From assembly GCA_963580455.1 (NCBI GenBank), contig OY756960.1:9610001-9674000 (forward strand): a stretch of DNA of 64,000 bases, written 5' to 3'. The position numbers and the translations under genes are program-made. Below the pieces are notes generated by a model. It worked only from the letters and a program-made list of their open reading frames with translations, was not told the origin of the DNA and searched no databases. Below, in pieces: positions 1 through 12,109 of the stretch. The first letter of the stretch is position 1. Each line of letters starts with the position of its first letter. This DNA comes from Euonymus europaeus. Its lineage: Eukaryota > Streptophyta > Magnoliopsida > Celastrales > Celastraceae.

Positions 1-409
1 TAGATATGTGGTTTTTTGCCATCGAAATAATCTTGGAAGCTTATACTCGTGAAATTTGACATAGATGAACAATAAAAAGTGTACACCGAGCAACTTTCAA
101 GGTCCGAATTTGCTCAATTCTATCTATGGAGGAGCTTTTAATAGTTTTTGTCCATTTGGCATAGATATGTGGCGTTTTGGCATCGAAGTAATCTAGGAAG
201 CTTATACACGTAAAATTTGACATAGAAGAACAATAAAAAGTGCACACTGAGCAACTTTGATGGTCCGAAGTTGCTCAACTCTATCTATGGAGGAGCTTTT
301 AACGGTTTTTGTCCATTTGGCATAGATATGTCGTGTTTTGGCATCGAAATAATCTACGAAGCTTATACTCGTAAAATTTGACATAGAAGAACAATAAAAA
401 GTGTACACC

Positions 410-437
410 GAGCAACTTTGATGGTCCGAAGTTGCTC
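410..437. other. 28-bp dyad (potential hairpin/cruciform), left-array exemplar
   Basis: GAGCAACTT at 410-418 and its exact reverse complement AAGTTGCTC at 429-437 flank a 10-base loop (419-428). The same dyad, perfect or with one or two mismatches, sits at the same place in most monomers of both arrays, just beside the 8-bp palindrome GTGTACAC. Whether it extrudes in vivo or binds a protein cannot be told from sequence. Confidence 0.85.
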
Positions 438-1167
438 AAATCTATCTATGGAGGAGCTTTGAACGGTTTTTGTCCATTTGGCATAGATATGTGGTTTTTT
501 GGCATCGAAATAATCTAGAACGCTTATACTCGTAAAATTTGACATAGAAGAACAATAAAAAGTGTACACCGAGCAACTTTCATGGTCCGAATTCGCTCAA
601 CTCTATCTATGGAGGAGCATTTAACGGTTTTTATCCATTTGGCATAGATATGTGGTTTTTTGGCATCGAAATAATCTAGGACGCTTATACTCGTAAAATT
701 TGACATAGAAGAACAATAAAAAGTGTACACCAAGCAACTTTCATGGTCCGAATTTGCTCAACTCTATCTATGGAAGAGCTTTTAATAGTTTTTGTCCATT
801 TGGCATAGATATGTGGTGTTTTGGCATCGAAGTAATCTAGGAAGCTTATACACGTAAAATTTGACATAGAAGAACAATAAAAAGTGTACACCGAGCAACT
901 TTGATGGTCCGAAGTTGGTCAACTCTATCTATGGAGGAGCTTTTAACGGTTTTTGTCCATTTGGCATAGATATGTGGCGTTTTGGCATCGAAATAATCTA
1001 GGAAGCTTATACACGTAAACTTTGACATAGAAGAACAATAAAAAGTGTACATTGAGCAACTTTGATGGTCCGAAGTTGCTCAACTCTATCTATGGAGGAG
1101 CTTTTAACGGTTTTTGTCCATTTGGCATAGATATGTGGTGTTTTGGCATCTATGTAATCTAGGAAGC

Positions 1168-1811
1168 CTATACACGTAAAATTTGACATAGAAGAACAAT
1201 AAAAAGTGTACACCGAGCAACTTTCATGGTCCGAAGTTGCTCAACTCTATCTATGGAGGAGATTTTAACGATTTTTGTCCATTTGGCATAGATATGTGGT
1301 TTTTTGGCATCGAAATAATCTTGGAAGCTTATACTCGTGAAATTTGACATAGAAGAACAATAAAAAGTGTACACCGAGCAACTTTCATGGTCCGAATTTG
1401 CTCAACTCTATCTATGGAGGAGCTTTTAATAGTTTTTGTCCATTTGGCATAGATATGTGGCGTTTTGGCATCGATGTAATCTAGGAAGCTTATACACGTA
1501 AAATTTGACATAGAAGAACAATAAAAAGTGCACACTGAGCAACTTTGATGGTCCGAAGTTGCTCAACTCTATCTATGGAGGAGCTTTTAACGGTTTTTGT
1601 CCATTTGGCATAGATATGTAGTGTTTTGGCATCGAAGTAATCTAGGAAGCTTATACTCGTAAAATTTGACATAGAAGAACAATAAAAAGTGTACACCGAG
1701 CAACTTTGATGGTCCGAAGTTGCTCAAATCTATCTATGAAGGAGCTTTTAACGGTTTTTGTCCATTTGGCATAGATATGTGGTGTTTTGGCATCTAAGTA
1801 ATCTAGGAAGC
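1168..1811 (-). repeat. Four-monomer block duplicated at 6,320-6,963
   Basis: Four consecutive monomers reappear in the same order 5,152 bp (32 x 161) downstream. Shared private variants include the CTTGGAAGCTTATACTCG start followed by GTGAAATTTGACATAG (1,346 and 6,490) and the GTGCACACTGAG variant of the palindrome region (1,529 and 6,681). Small differences separate the copies (CATCGAAGTAATCTAGGAAG versus CATCGAAATAATCTACGAAG near 1,630 and 6,782), so this is an older or partly converted duplication. Confidence 0.75.
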
Positions 1812-2777
1812 CTATACACGTAAAATTTGACATAGAAGAATAATAAAAAGTGTACACCGAGCAACTTTGATGGTCCGAAGTTGCTCAACTCTATCTATGG
1901 AGGAGCTTTTAACGGTTTTTGTCCATTTGGCATAGATATGTGGTTTTTTGGCATCGAAATAATCTAGGACGGTTATACTCGTAAAATTTGACATAGAAGA
2001 ACAATAAAAAGTGTACACCGAGCAACTTTCATGGTCCGAATTTGCTCAACTCTATCTATGGAAGAGCTTTTAATAGTTTTTGTCCATTTGGCATAGATAT
2101 GTGGTGTTTTGGCATCGAAGTAATCTAGGAAGCTTATACACGTAAAATTTGACATAGAAGAACAATAAAAAGTGTACACCGAGCAACTTTGATGGTCCGA
2201 AGTTGCTCAACTCTATCTATGGAGGAGCTTTTAACGGTTTTTGTCCATTTGGCATAGATATGTGGTGTTTTGGCATCGAAGTAATCTAGGAAGCTTATAC
2301 ACGTAAACTTTGACATAGAAGAACAATAAAAAGTGTACACCGAGCAACTTTGATGGTCCGAAGTTGCTCAACTCTATCTATGGAGGAGCTTTTAACGGTT
2401 TTTGTCCATTTGGCATAGATATGTGGTTTTTTGGCATCGAAATAATCTAGGACGGTTATACTCGTAAAATTTGACATAGAAGAACAATAAAAAGTGTACA
2501 CCGAGCAACTTTCATGGTCCGAATTTGCTCAACTCTATCTATGGAAGAGCTTTTAATAGTTTTTGTCCATTTGGCATAGATATGTGGTGTTTTGGCATCG
2601 AAGTAATCTAGGAAGCTTATACACGTAAAATTTGACATAGAAGAACAATAAAAAGTGTACACCGAGCAACTTTGATGGTCCGAAGTTGCTCAACTCTATC
2701 TATGGAGGAGCTTTTAACGGTTTTTGTCCATTTGGCATAGATATGTGGTGTTTTGGCATCGAAGTAATCTAGGAAGC
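1812..2777 (-). repeat. Tandemly duplicated trimer (2 x 483 bp)
   Basis: The three monomers at 1,812-2,294 are repeated immediately at 2,295-2,777. The diagnostic variant GGACGGTTATACTCG occurs at about 1,967 and 2,450, exactly 483 bp apart, and is followed in both copies by the same two monomers. The two copies look nearly identical, indicating a recent three-monomer tandem duplication. Confidence 0.85.
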
Positions 2778-3421
2778 TTATACACGTAAACTTTGACATA
2801 GAAGAACAATAAAAAGTGTACACCGAGCAACTTTGATGGTCCGAAGTTGCTCAACTCTATCTATGGAGGAGCTTTTAACGGTTTTTGTCCATTTGGCATA
2901 GATATGTGATGTTTTGGCATCGAAGTAATCTAGGAAGCCTATACACGTAAAAATTGATATAGAAGAATAATAAAAAGTGCTCACCGAGCAACTTCTATGG
3001 TCCGAAGTTGCTCAACTCTATCTATGGAGGAGCTTTTAACGGATTTTGTCCATTTGGCATAGATATGTAGTGTTTTGGTATCGAAACAATCTACGAAGCT
3101 TATACTCGTAAAATTTGACATAGAAGAACAATAAAAAGTGTACACCGAGCAACTTTCATGGTCCGAATTCGCTCAACTCTATCTATGGAGGAGCATTTAA
3201 CGGTTTTTATCCATTTGGCATAGATATGTGGTTTTTTGGCATCGAAATAATCTAGGACGCTTATACTCGTAAAATTTGACATAGAAGAACAATAAAAAGT
3301 GTACACCAAGCAACTTTCATGGTCCGAATTTGCTCAACTCTATCTATGGAAGAGCTTTTAATAGTTTTTGTCCATTTGGCATAGATATGTGGTGTTTTGG
3401 CATCGAAGTAATCTAGGAAGC
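2617..3421 (-). repeat. Five-monomer block duplicated at 4,871-5,675 and partly at 7,446-8,089
   Basis: A run of five monomers, including one with the unusual GTGCTCACCGAGC variant and one with TTGGTATCGAAACAATC, recurs 2,254 bp (14 x 161) downstream, and its first four monomers recur again 2,575 bp further on. The left array therefore has long-range HOR-like structure of 14 to 16 monomers, but it is irregular and interrupted by other blocks. Confidence 0.75.
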
Positions 3422-3582
3422 TTATACACGTAAAATTTGACATAGAAGAACAATAAAAAGTGTACACCGAGCAACTTTCATGGTCCGACGTTGCTCAACT
3501 CTATCTATGGAGGAGATTTTAACGATTTTTGTCCATTTGGCATAGATATGTGGTTTTTTGGCATCGAAGTAATCTAGGAAGC

Positions 3583-4387
3583 CTATACACGTAAAATTTG
3601 ACATAGAAGAATAATAAAAAGTGTACACCGAGCAACTTTGATGGTCCGAAGTTGCTCAACTCTATCTATGGAGGAGCTTTTAACGGTTTTTGTCCATTTG
3701 GCATAGATATGTGGTGTTTTGGCATCGAAGTAATCTAGGAAGCCTATACACGTAAAAATTGACATAGAAGAATAATAAAAGGTGCTCACCGAGCAACTTC
3801 TATGGTCCGAAGTTGCTCAACTCTATCTATGGAGGAGCTTTTAACGGATTTTGTCCATTTGGCATAGATATGTAGTGTTTTGGTATCGAAACAATCTACG
3901 AAGCTTATACTCGTAAAATTTGACATAGAAGAACAATAAAAAGTGTACACCGAGCAACTTTCATGGTCCGAATTCGCTCAACTCTATCTATGGAGGAGCT
4001 TTTAACGGTTTTTGTCCATTTGGCATAAATATGTGGTGTTTTGGCATCGAAGTAATCTAGGAAGCTTATACACGTAAACTTTGACATAGAAGAACAATAA
4101 AAAGTGTACACCGAGCAACTTTGATGGTCCGAAGTTGCTCAACTCTATCTATGGAGGAGCTTTTAACGGTTTTTGTCCATTTGGCATAGATATGTGGTTT
4201 TGTGGCATCGAAATAATCTTGGAAGCTTGTACTCGTAAAATTTGACATAGAAGAACAATAAAAAGTGTACACCGAGCAACTTTCATGGTCCGACGTTGCT
4301 CAACTCTATCTATGGAGGAGATTTTAACGATTTTTGTCCATTTGGCATAGATATGTGGTTTTTTGGCATCGAAGTAATCTAGGAAGC
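3583..4387 (-). repeat. Five-monomer block duplicated at 5,676-6,480
   Basis: The block recurs at an offset of 2,093 bp (13 x 161). Both copies contain the rare AAAAGGTGCTCACC junction (about 3,776 and 5,869) and the rare GTGGTTTTGTGGCAT variant (about 4,195 and 6,288). The sequence between the blocks belongs to the 14-monomer relationship of the neighbouring duplication, so two exchange events of different register overlap here. Confidence 0.75.
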
Positions 4388-7300
4388 CTATACACGTAAA
4401 ATTTGACATAGAAGAATAATAAAAAGTGTACACCGAGCAACTTTGATGGTCCGAAGTTGCTCAACTCTATCTATGGAGGAGCTTTCAACGGTTTTTGTCC
4501 ATTTGGCATAGATATGTGGTTTTTTGGCATCGAAATAATCTAGAACGCTTATACTCGTAAAATTTGACATAGAAGAACAATAAAAAGTGTACACCGAGCA
4601 ACTTTCATGGTCCGAATTCGCTCAACTCTATCTACGGAGGAGCATTTAACGGTTTTTATCCATTTGGCATAGAAATGTGGTTTTTTGGCATCGAAATAAT
4701 CTAGGACGCTTATACTCGTAAAATTTGACATAGAAGAACAATAAAAAGTGTACACCAAGCAACTTTCATGGTCCGAATTTGCTCAACTCTATCTATGGAG
4801 GAGCTTTTAACGGTTTTTGTCCATTTGGCATAGATATGTGGTGTTTTGGCATCGAAGTAATCTAGGAAGCTTATACACGTAAACTTTGAAATAGAAGAAC
4901 AATAAAAAGTGTACACCGAGCAACTTTGATGGTCCGAAGTTGCTCAACTCTATCTATGGAGGAGCTTTTAACGGTTTTTGTCCATTTGGCATAGATATGT
5001 GGTGTTTTGGCATCGAAGTAATCTAGGAAGCTTATACACGTAAACTTTGACATAGAAGAACAATAAAAAGTGTACACCGAGCAACTTTGATGGTCCGAAG
5101 TTGCTCAACTCTATCTATGGAGGAGCTTTTAACGGTTTTTGTCCATTTGGCATAGATATGTGATGTTTTGGCATCGAAGTAATCTAGGAAGCCTATACAC
5201 GTAAAAATTGACATAGAAGAATAATAAAAAGTGCTCACCGAGCAACTTCTATGGTCCGAAGTTGCTCAACTCTATCTATGGAGGAGCTTTTAACGGATTT
5301 TGTCCATTTGGCATAGATATGTAGTGTTTTGGTATCGAAACAATCTACGAAGCTTATACTCGTAAAATTTGACATAGAAGAACAATAAAAATTGTACACC
5401 GAGCAACTTTCATGGTCCGAATTCGCTCAACTCTATCTATGGAGGAGCATTTAACGGTTTTTATCCATTTGGCATAGATATGTTGTTTTTTGGCATCGAA
5501 ATAATCTAGGACGCTTATACTCGTAAAATTTGACATAGAAGAACAATAAAAAGTGTACACCAAGCAACTTTCATGGTCCGAATTTGCTCAACTCTATCTA
5601 TGGAAGAGCTTTTAATAGTTTTTGTCCATTTGGCATAGATATGTGGTGTTTTGGCATCGAAGTAATCTAGGAAGCTTATACACGTAAAATTTGACATAGA
5701 AGAACAATAAAAAGTGTACACCGAGCAACTTTGATGGTCCGAAGTTGCTCAACTCTATCTATGGAGGAGCTTTTAACGGTTTTTGTCCATTTGGCATAGA
5801 TATGTGGTGTTTTGGCATCGAAGTAATCTAGGAAGCCTATACACGTAAAAATTGACATAGAAGAATAATAAAAGGTGCTCACCGAGCAACTTCTATGGTC
5901 CGAAGTTGCTCAACTCTATCTATGGAGGAGCTTTTAACGGATTTTGTCCATTTGGCATAGATATGTAGTGTTTTGGTATCGAAATAATCTACGAAGCTTA
6001 TACTCGTAAAATTTGACATAGAAGAACAATAAAAAGTGTACACCGAGCAACTTTCATGGTCCGAATTCGCTCAACTCTATCTATGGAGGAGCTTTTAACG
6101 GTTTTTGTCCATTTGGCATAGATATGTGGTGTTTTGGCATCGAAGTAATCTAGGAAGCTTATACACGTAAACTTTGACATAGAAGAACAATAAAAAGTGT
6201 ACACCGAGTAACTTTGATGGTCCGAAGTAGCTCAACTCTATCTACGGAGGAGCTTTTAACGGTTTTTGTCCATTTGGCATAGATATGTGGTTTTGTGGCA
6301 TTAAAATAATCTTGGAAGCTTATACTCGTAAAATTTGACATAGAAGAACAATAAAAAGGGTACACCGAGCAACTTTCATGGTCCGACGTTGCTCAACTCT
6401 ATCTATGGAGGAGATTTTAACGATTTTTGTCCATTTGGCATAGATATGTGATTTTTTGGCATCGAAATAATCTTGGAAGCTTATACTCGTGAAATTTGAC
6501 ATAGAAGAACAATAAAAAGTGTACACCGAGCAACTTTCATGGTCCGAATTTGCTCAACTCTATCTATGGAGGAGCTTTTAATAGTTTTTGTCCATTTGGC
6601 ATAGATATGTGGCGTTTTGGCATCGATGTAATCTAGGAAGCTTATACACGTAAAATTTGACATAGAAGAACAATAAAAAGTGCACACTGAGAAACTTTGA
6701 TGGTCCGAAGTTGCTCAACTCTATCTATGGAGGAGCTTTTAACGGTTTTTGTCCATTTGGCATAGATATGTAGTGTTTTGGCATCGAAATAATCTACGAA
6801 GCTTATACTCGTAAAATTTGACATAGAAGAACAATAAAAAGTGTACACCGAGCAACTTTGATGGTCCGAAGTTGCTCAAATCTATCTATGGAGGAGCTTT
6901 TAACGGTTTTTGTCCATTTGGCATAGATATGTGGTGTTTTGGCATCTAAGTAATCTAGGAAGCCTATACACGTAAAATTTGACATAGAAGAATAATAAAA
7001 AGTGTACACCGAGCAATTTGATGGTCCGAAGTTGCTCAACTCTATCTATGGAGGAGCTTTTAACGGTTTTTGTCCATTTGGCATAGATATGTGGTTTTTT
7101 GGCATCGAAATAATCTAGAACGCTTATACTCGTAAAATTTGACATAGAAGAACAATAAAAAGTGTACACCGAGCAACTTTCATGGTCCGAATTCGCTCAA
7201 CTCTATCTATGGAGGAGCATTTAACGGTTTTTATCCATTTGGCATAGAAATGTGGTTTTTTGGCATCGAAATAATCTAGGACGCTTATACTCGTAAAATT

Positions 7301-9052
7301 TGACATAGAAGAACAATAAAAAGTGTACACCAAGCAACTTTCATGGTCCGAATTTGCTCAACTCTATCTATGGAAGAGCTTTTAATAGTTTTTGTCCATT
7401 TGGCATAGATATGTGGTGTTTTGGCATCGAAGTAATCTAGGAAGCTTATACACATAAAATTTGACATAGAAGAACAATAAAAAGTGTACACCGAGCAACT
7501 TTGATGGTCCGAAGTTGCTCAACTCTATCTATGGAGGAGCTTTTAACGGTTTTTGTCCATTTGGCATAGATATGTGGTGTTTTAGCATCGAAGTAATCTA
7601 GGAAGCTTATACACGTAAACTTTGACATAGAAGAACAATAAAAAGTGTACACCGAGCAACTTTGATGGTCCGAAGTTGCTCAACTCTATCTATGGAGGAG
7701 CTTTTAACGGTTTTTGTCCATTTGGCATAGATATGTGATGTTTTGGCATCGAAGTAATCTAGGAAGCCTATACACGTAAAAATTGACATAGAAGAATAAT
7801 AAAAAGTGCTCACCGAGCAACTTCTATGGTCCGAAGTTGCTCAACTCTATCTATGGAGGAGCTTTTAACGGATTTTGTCCATTTGGCATAGATATGTAGT
7901 GTTTTGGTATCGAAACAATCTACGAAGCTTATACTCGTAAAATTTGACATAGAAGAACAATAAAAAGTGTACACCGAGCAACTTTCATGGTCCGAATTCG
8001 CTCAACTCTATCTATGGAGGAGCATTTAACGGTTTTTATCCATTTGGCATAGATATGTGGTTTTTTGGCATCGAAATAATCTAGGACGCTTATACTCGTA
8101 AAATTTGACATAGAAGAACAATAAAAAGTGTACACCAAGCAACTTTCATGGTCCGAATTTGCTCAACTCTATCTGTAGAGGAGCTTTTAACGGTTTTTAT
8201 CCATTTGGCATAGATATGTGGTGTTTTGGCATCCAAGTAATCTAGGAAACTTATACACGTAAAATTTGACATAGAAGAACAATAAAAAGTGTACACCAAG
8301 CAACTTTCATGGTCCGAATTTGCTCAACTCTATCTATGGAAGAGCTTTTAATAGTTTTTGTCCATTTGGCATAGATATGTGGTGTTTTGGCATCGAAGTA
8401 ATCTACGAAGCTTATACACGTAAACTTTGACATAGAAGAACAATAAAAGTGTACACCGAGCAACTTTCATGGTCCGAATTCGCTCAACTCTATCTATGGA
8501 GGAGCTTTTAACGGTTTTTGTCCATTTGGCATAGATATGTGGTGTTTTGGCATCGAATTAATCTACGAAGCTTATACACGTAAACTTTGACATAGAAGAA
8601 CAATAAAAGTGTACACCGAGCAACTTTGATGGTCCGAAGTTGCTCAACTCTATCTATGGAGGAGCTTTTAACGGTTTTTGTCCATTTGGCATAGATATGT
8701 GGTGTTTTCGCATCGAAGTAATCTAGGAAGCCTATACACGTAAAAATTGACATAGAAGAATAATAAAAAGTGCTCACCGAGCAACTTCTATGGTCCGAAG
8801 TTGCTCAACTCTATCTATGGAGGAGCTTTTAACGGTTTTTGTCCATTTGGCATAGATATGTGGTGTTTTGGCATCGAAGTAATCTAGGAAGCCTATACAC
8901 GTAATAATTGACATAGAAGAATAATAAAAAGTGCACACCGAGCAACTTCTATGGTCCGAAGTTGCTCAACTCTATCTATGGAGGAGATTTTAACGGATTT
9001 TGTCCATTTGGCATAGATATGTAGTTTTTGGCATCGAAACAATCCACGAAGC

Positions 9053-9696
9053 TTATACTCGTAAAATTTGACATAGAAGAACAATAAAAAGTGTACACCG
9101 AGCAACTTTGATGGTCCGAAGTTGCTCAACTCTATCTCTGGAGGAGCTTTCAACGGTTTTTGTCCATTTGGCATAGATATGTGGTTTTTTGGCATCGAAA
9201 TAATCTAGGAGGCTTATACTCGTAAAATTTGACATAGAAGAACAATAAAAAGTGTACACCGAGCAACTTTCATGGTCCGAAGTTGCTCAAATCTATCTAT
9301 GGAGGAGCTTTTAACGGTTTTTATCCATTTGGCATAGATATGCGGTTTTTTGGCATCGAAATAATCTAGGACGCTTATACTCGTAAAATTTGACATAGAA
9401 GAACAATAAAAAGTGTACACCAAGCAACTTTCATGGTCCGAATTTGCTCAACTCTATCTCTGGAGGAGCTTTCAACGGTTTTTGTCCATTTGGCATAGAT
9501 ATGTGGTTTTTTGGCATCGAAATAATGTAGGAGGCTTATACTCGTAAAATTTGACATAGAAGAACAATAAAAAGTGTACACCGAGCAACTTTCATGGTCC
9601 GAAGTTGCTCAAATCTATCTATGGAGGAGCTTTTAACGGTTTTTATCCATTTGGCATAGATATGTGGTTTTTTGGCATCGAAATAATCTAGGACGC
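9053..9696 (-). repeat. Tandemly duplicated dimer (2 x 322 bp)
   Basis: Monomers at 9,053 and 9,214 are repeated at 9,375 and 9,536. The pairs share the rare CTATCTCTGGAGGAGC variant (about 9,130 and 9,453) and GGAGGCTTATACTCG (about 9,208 and 9,530). The two copies differ by only a few bases. Confidence 0.8.
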
Positions 9697-10339
9697 TTAT
9701 ACTCGTAAAATTTGACATAGAAGAACAATAAAAAGTGTACACGAAGCAACTTTCATGGTCCGAATTTGCTCAACTCTATCTATGGAAGAGCTTTTAATAG
9801 TTTTTATCCATTTGGCATAGATATGTGGTGTTTTGGCATCGAAGTAATCTAGGAAGCTTATACACGTAAAATTTGACATATAAGAACAATAAAAAGTGCA
9901 CACGGAGCAACTTTGATGGTCCGAAGTTGCTCAACTCTTTCTATGGAGGAGCTTTTAACGGTTTTTGTCCATTTGGCATAGATATGTGGTTTTCTGGCAT
10001 CGAAAAATCTAGGAGGCTTATACTCGTAAAATTTGACATAGAAGAACAATAAAAAGTGTACACCGAGCAACTTTCATGGTCCGAAGTTGCTCAACTCTAT
10101 CTGTGGAGGAGCTTTTAACGGTTTTTGTCCATTTGGCATAGATATGTGGTGTTTTGGCATCGAAGTAATCTAGGAAGACTATACACGTAAAAATTGACAT
10201 AGAAGAATAATAAAAAGTGCACACCGAGCAACTTCTATGGTCCGAAGTTGCTCAACTCTATCTATGGAGGAGCTTTTAACGGATTTTGTCCATTTGGCAT
10301 AGATATGTAGTGTTTTGGCATCGAAACAATCTAGGAAGC

Positions 10340-10983
10340 TTATACTCGTAAAATTTGACATAGAAGAACAATAAAAAGTGTACACCGAGCAACTTTCATG
10401 GTCCGAATTCGCTCAACTCTATCTATGGAGGAGCATTTAACGGTTTTTATCCATTTGGCATAGATATGTGGTTTTTTGGCATCGAAATAATCTAGGACGC
10501 TTATACTCGTAAAATTTGACATAGAAGAACAATAAAAAGTGTACACCAAGCAACTTTCATGGTCCGAATTTGCTCAACTCTATCTATGGAAGAGCTTTTA
10601 ATAGTTTTTGTCCATTTGGCATAGATATGTGGTGTTTTGGCATCGAAGTAATCTAGGAAGCTTATACTCGTAAAATTTGACATAGAAGAACAATAAAAAG
10701 TGTACACCGAGCAACTTTCATGGTCCGAATTCGCTCAACTCTATCTATGGAGGAGCATTTAACGGTTTTTATCCATTTGGCATAGATATGTGGTTTTTTG
10801 GCATCGAAATAATCTAGGACGCTTATACTCGTAAAATTTGACATAGAAGAACAATAAAAAGAGTACACCGAGCAACTTTCATGGTCCGAATTTGCTCAAC
10901 TCTATCTATGGAAGAGCTTTTAATAGTTTTTGTCCATTTGGCATAGATATGTGGTGTTTTGGCATCGAAGTAATCTAGGAAGC
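10340..10983 (-). repeat. Tandemly duplicated dimer (2 x 322 bp)
   Basis: The monomers starting at 10,340 and 10,501 are repeated at 10,662 and 10,823. In both pairs a monomer with GAGCATTTAACGGTTTTTATCC and GGACGCTTATACTCG alternates with one carrying GAAGAGCTTTTAATAG. This is a second independent dimer duplication in the left array. Confidence 0.8.
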
Positions 10984-11909
10984 TTATACACGTAAAATTT
11001 GACAAAGAAGAACAATAAAAAGTGTACACCGAGCAACTTTGATGGTCCGAAGTTGCTCAACTCTATCTATGGAGGAGCTTTTAACGGTTTTTGTCCATTT
11101 GGCATAGATATGTGGTGTTTTGGCATCGAAGTAATCTTGGAAGCTTATACACGTAAACTTTGACATAGAAGAACAATAAAAAGTGTACACCGAGCAACTT
11201 TGATGGTCCGAAGTTGCTCAACTCTATCTATGGAGGAGCTTTTAACGGTTTTTGTCCATTTGGCATAGATATGTGGTGTTTTGGCATCGAAGTAATCTAG
11301 GAAGCCTATACACGTAAAAATTGACATAGAAGAATAATAAAAAGTGCTCACCGAGCAACTTCTATGGTCCGAAGTTGCTCAACTCTATCTATGGAGGAGC
11401 TTTTAACGGATTTTGTCCATTTGGCATAGATATGTAGTGTTTTGGTATCGAAACAATCTACGAAGCTTATACTCGTAAAATTTGACATAGAAGAACAATA
11501 AAAAGTGTACACCGAGCAACTTTGATGGTCCGAAGTTGCTCAACTCTATCTATGGAGGAGCTTTTAACGGTTTTTGTCCATTTGGCATAGATATGTGGTG
11601 TTTTGGCATCGAAGTAATCTAGGAAGCTTATACACGTAAACTTTGACATAGAAGAACAATAAAAAGTGTACACCGAGCAACTTTCATGGTCCGAATTTGC
11701 TCAACTCTATCTATGGAAGAGCTTTTAATAGTTTTTGTCCATTTGGCATAGATATGTGGTGTTTTGGCATTGAAGTAATCTAGGAAGCTTATACTCGTAA
11801 AATTTGACATAGAAGAACAATAAAAAGTGTACACCGAGCAACTTTCATGGTCCGAATTTGCTCAACTCTATCTATGGAGGAGCTTTTAACGGTTTTTGTC
11901 CATTTGGCA

Positions 11910-12109
11910 NNNNNNNNNNNNNNNNNNNNNNNNNNNNNNNNNNNNNNNNNNNNNNNNNNNNNNNNNNNNNNNNNNNNNNNNNNNNNNNNNNNNNNNNNNN
12001 NNNNNNNNNNNNNNNNNNNNNNNNNNNNNNNNNNNNNNNNNNNNNNNNNNNNNNNNNNNNNNNNNNNNNNNNNNNNNNNNNNNNNNNNNNNNNNNNNNNN
12101 NNNNNNNNN
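11910..12109. other. Assembly gap of exactly 200 N
   Basis: The run of N is exactly 200 bases, a typical fixed placeholder for a join of unknown size made by a scaffolder rather than a measured gap. The satellite orientation reverses across it and the subfamily composition changes. True distance, order and relative orientation of the flanking contigs are therefore unproven. Confidence 0.98.

Larger units (their letters stand above)
1..11909 (-). repeat. Left satellite array, 161-bp monomers, reverse orientation
   Basis: About 74 tandem monomers with a period of 161 bp; the same landmark (the GTGTACAC palindrome) recurs every 161 bases with only a few 1-2 bp slips (near 7,014, 8,447, 8,606, 9,029 and 10,005). 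Each monomer carries, read on the given strand, a TTTGGCATAGATATG block, a TTTGGCATCGAA block, usually a HindIII site (AAGCTT), TTTGACATAGAAGAA, GTGTACAC and the dyad GAGCAACTT-loop-AAGTTGCTC. Monomers differ by point changes (for example GGTGTTTTGG versus GGTTTTTTGG, GGAGGAGCTTTTAACGG versus GGAGGAGCATTTAACGG). The CCAACTTTCTATG class that is frequent right of the gap is not seen here. No gene or unique insertion is present. The function is unknown; a centromeric or heterochromatic role is inferred only from monomer size and array structure. Confidence 0.97.

Noticed and set aside
11910..12109. Open frames crossing the N run
   Set aside because: They translate unknown bases and carry no information.
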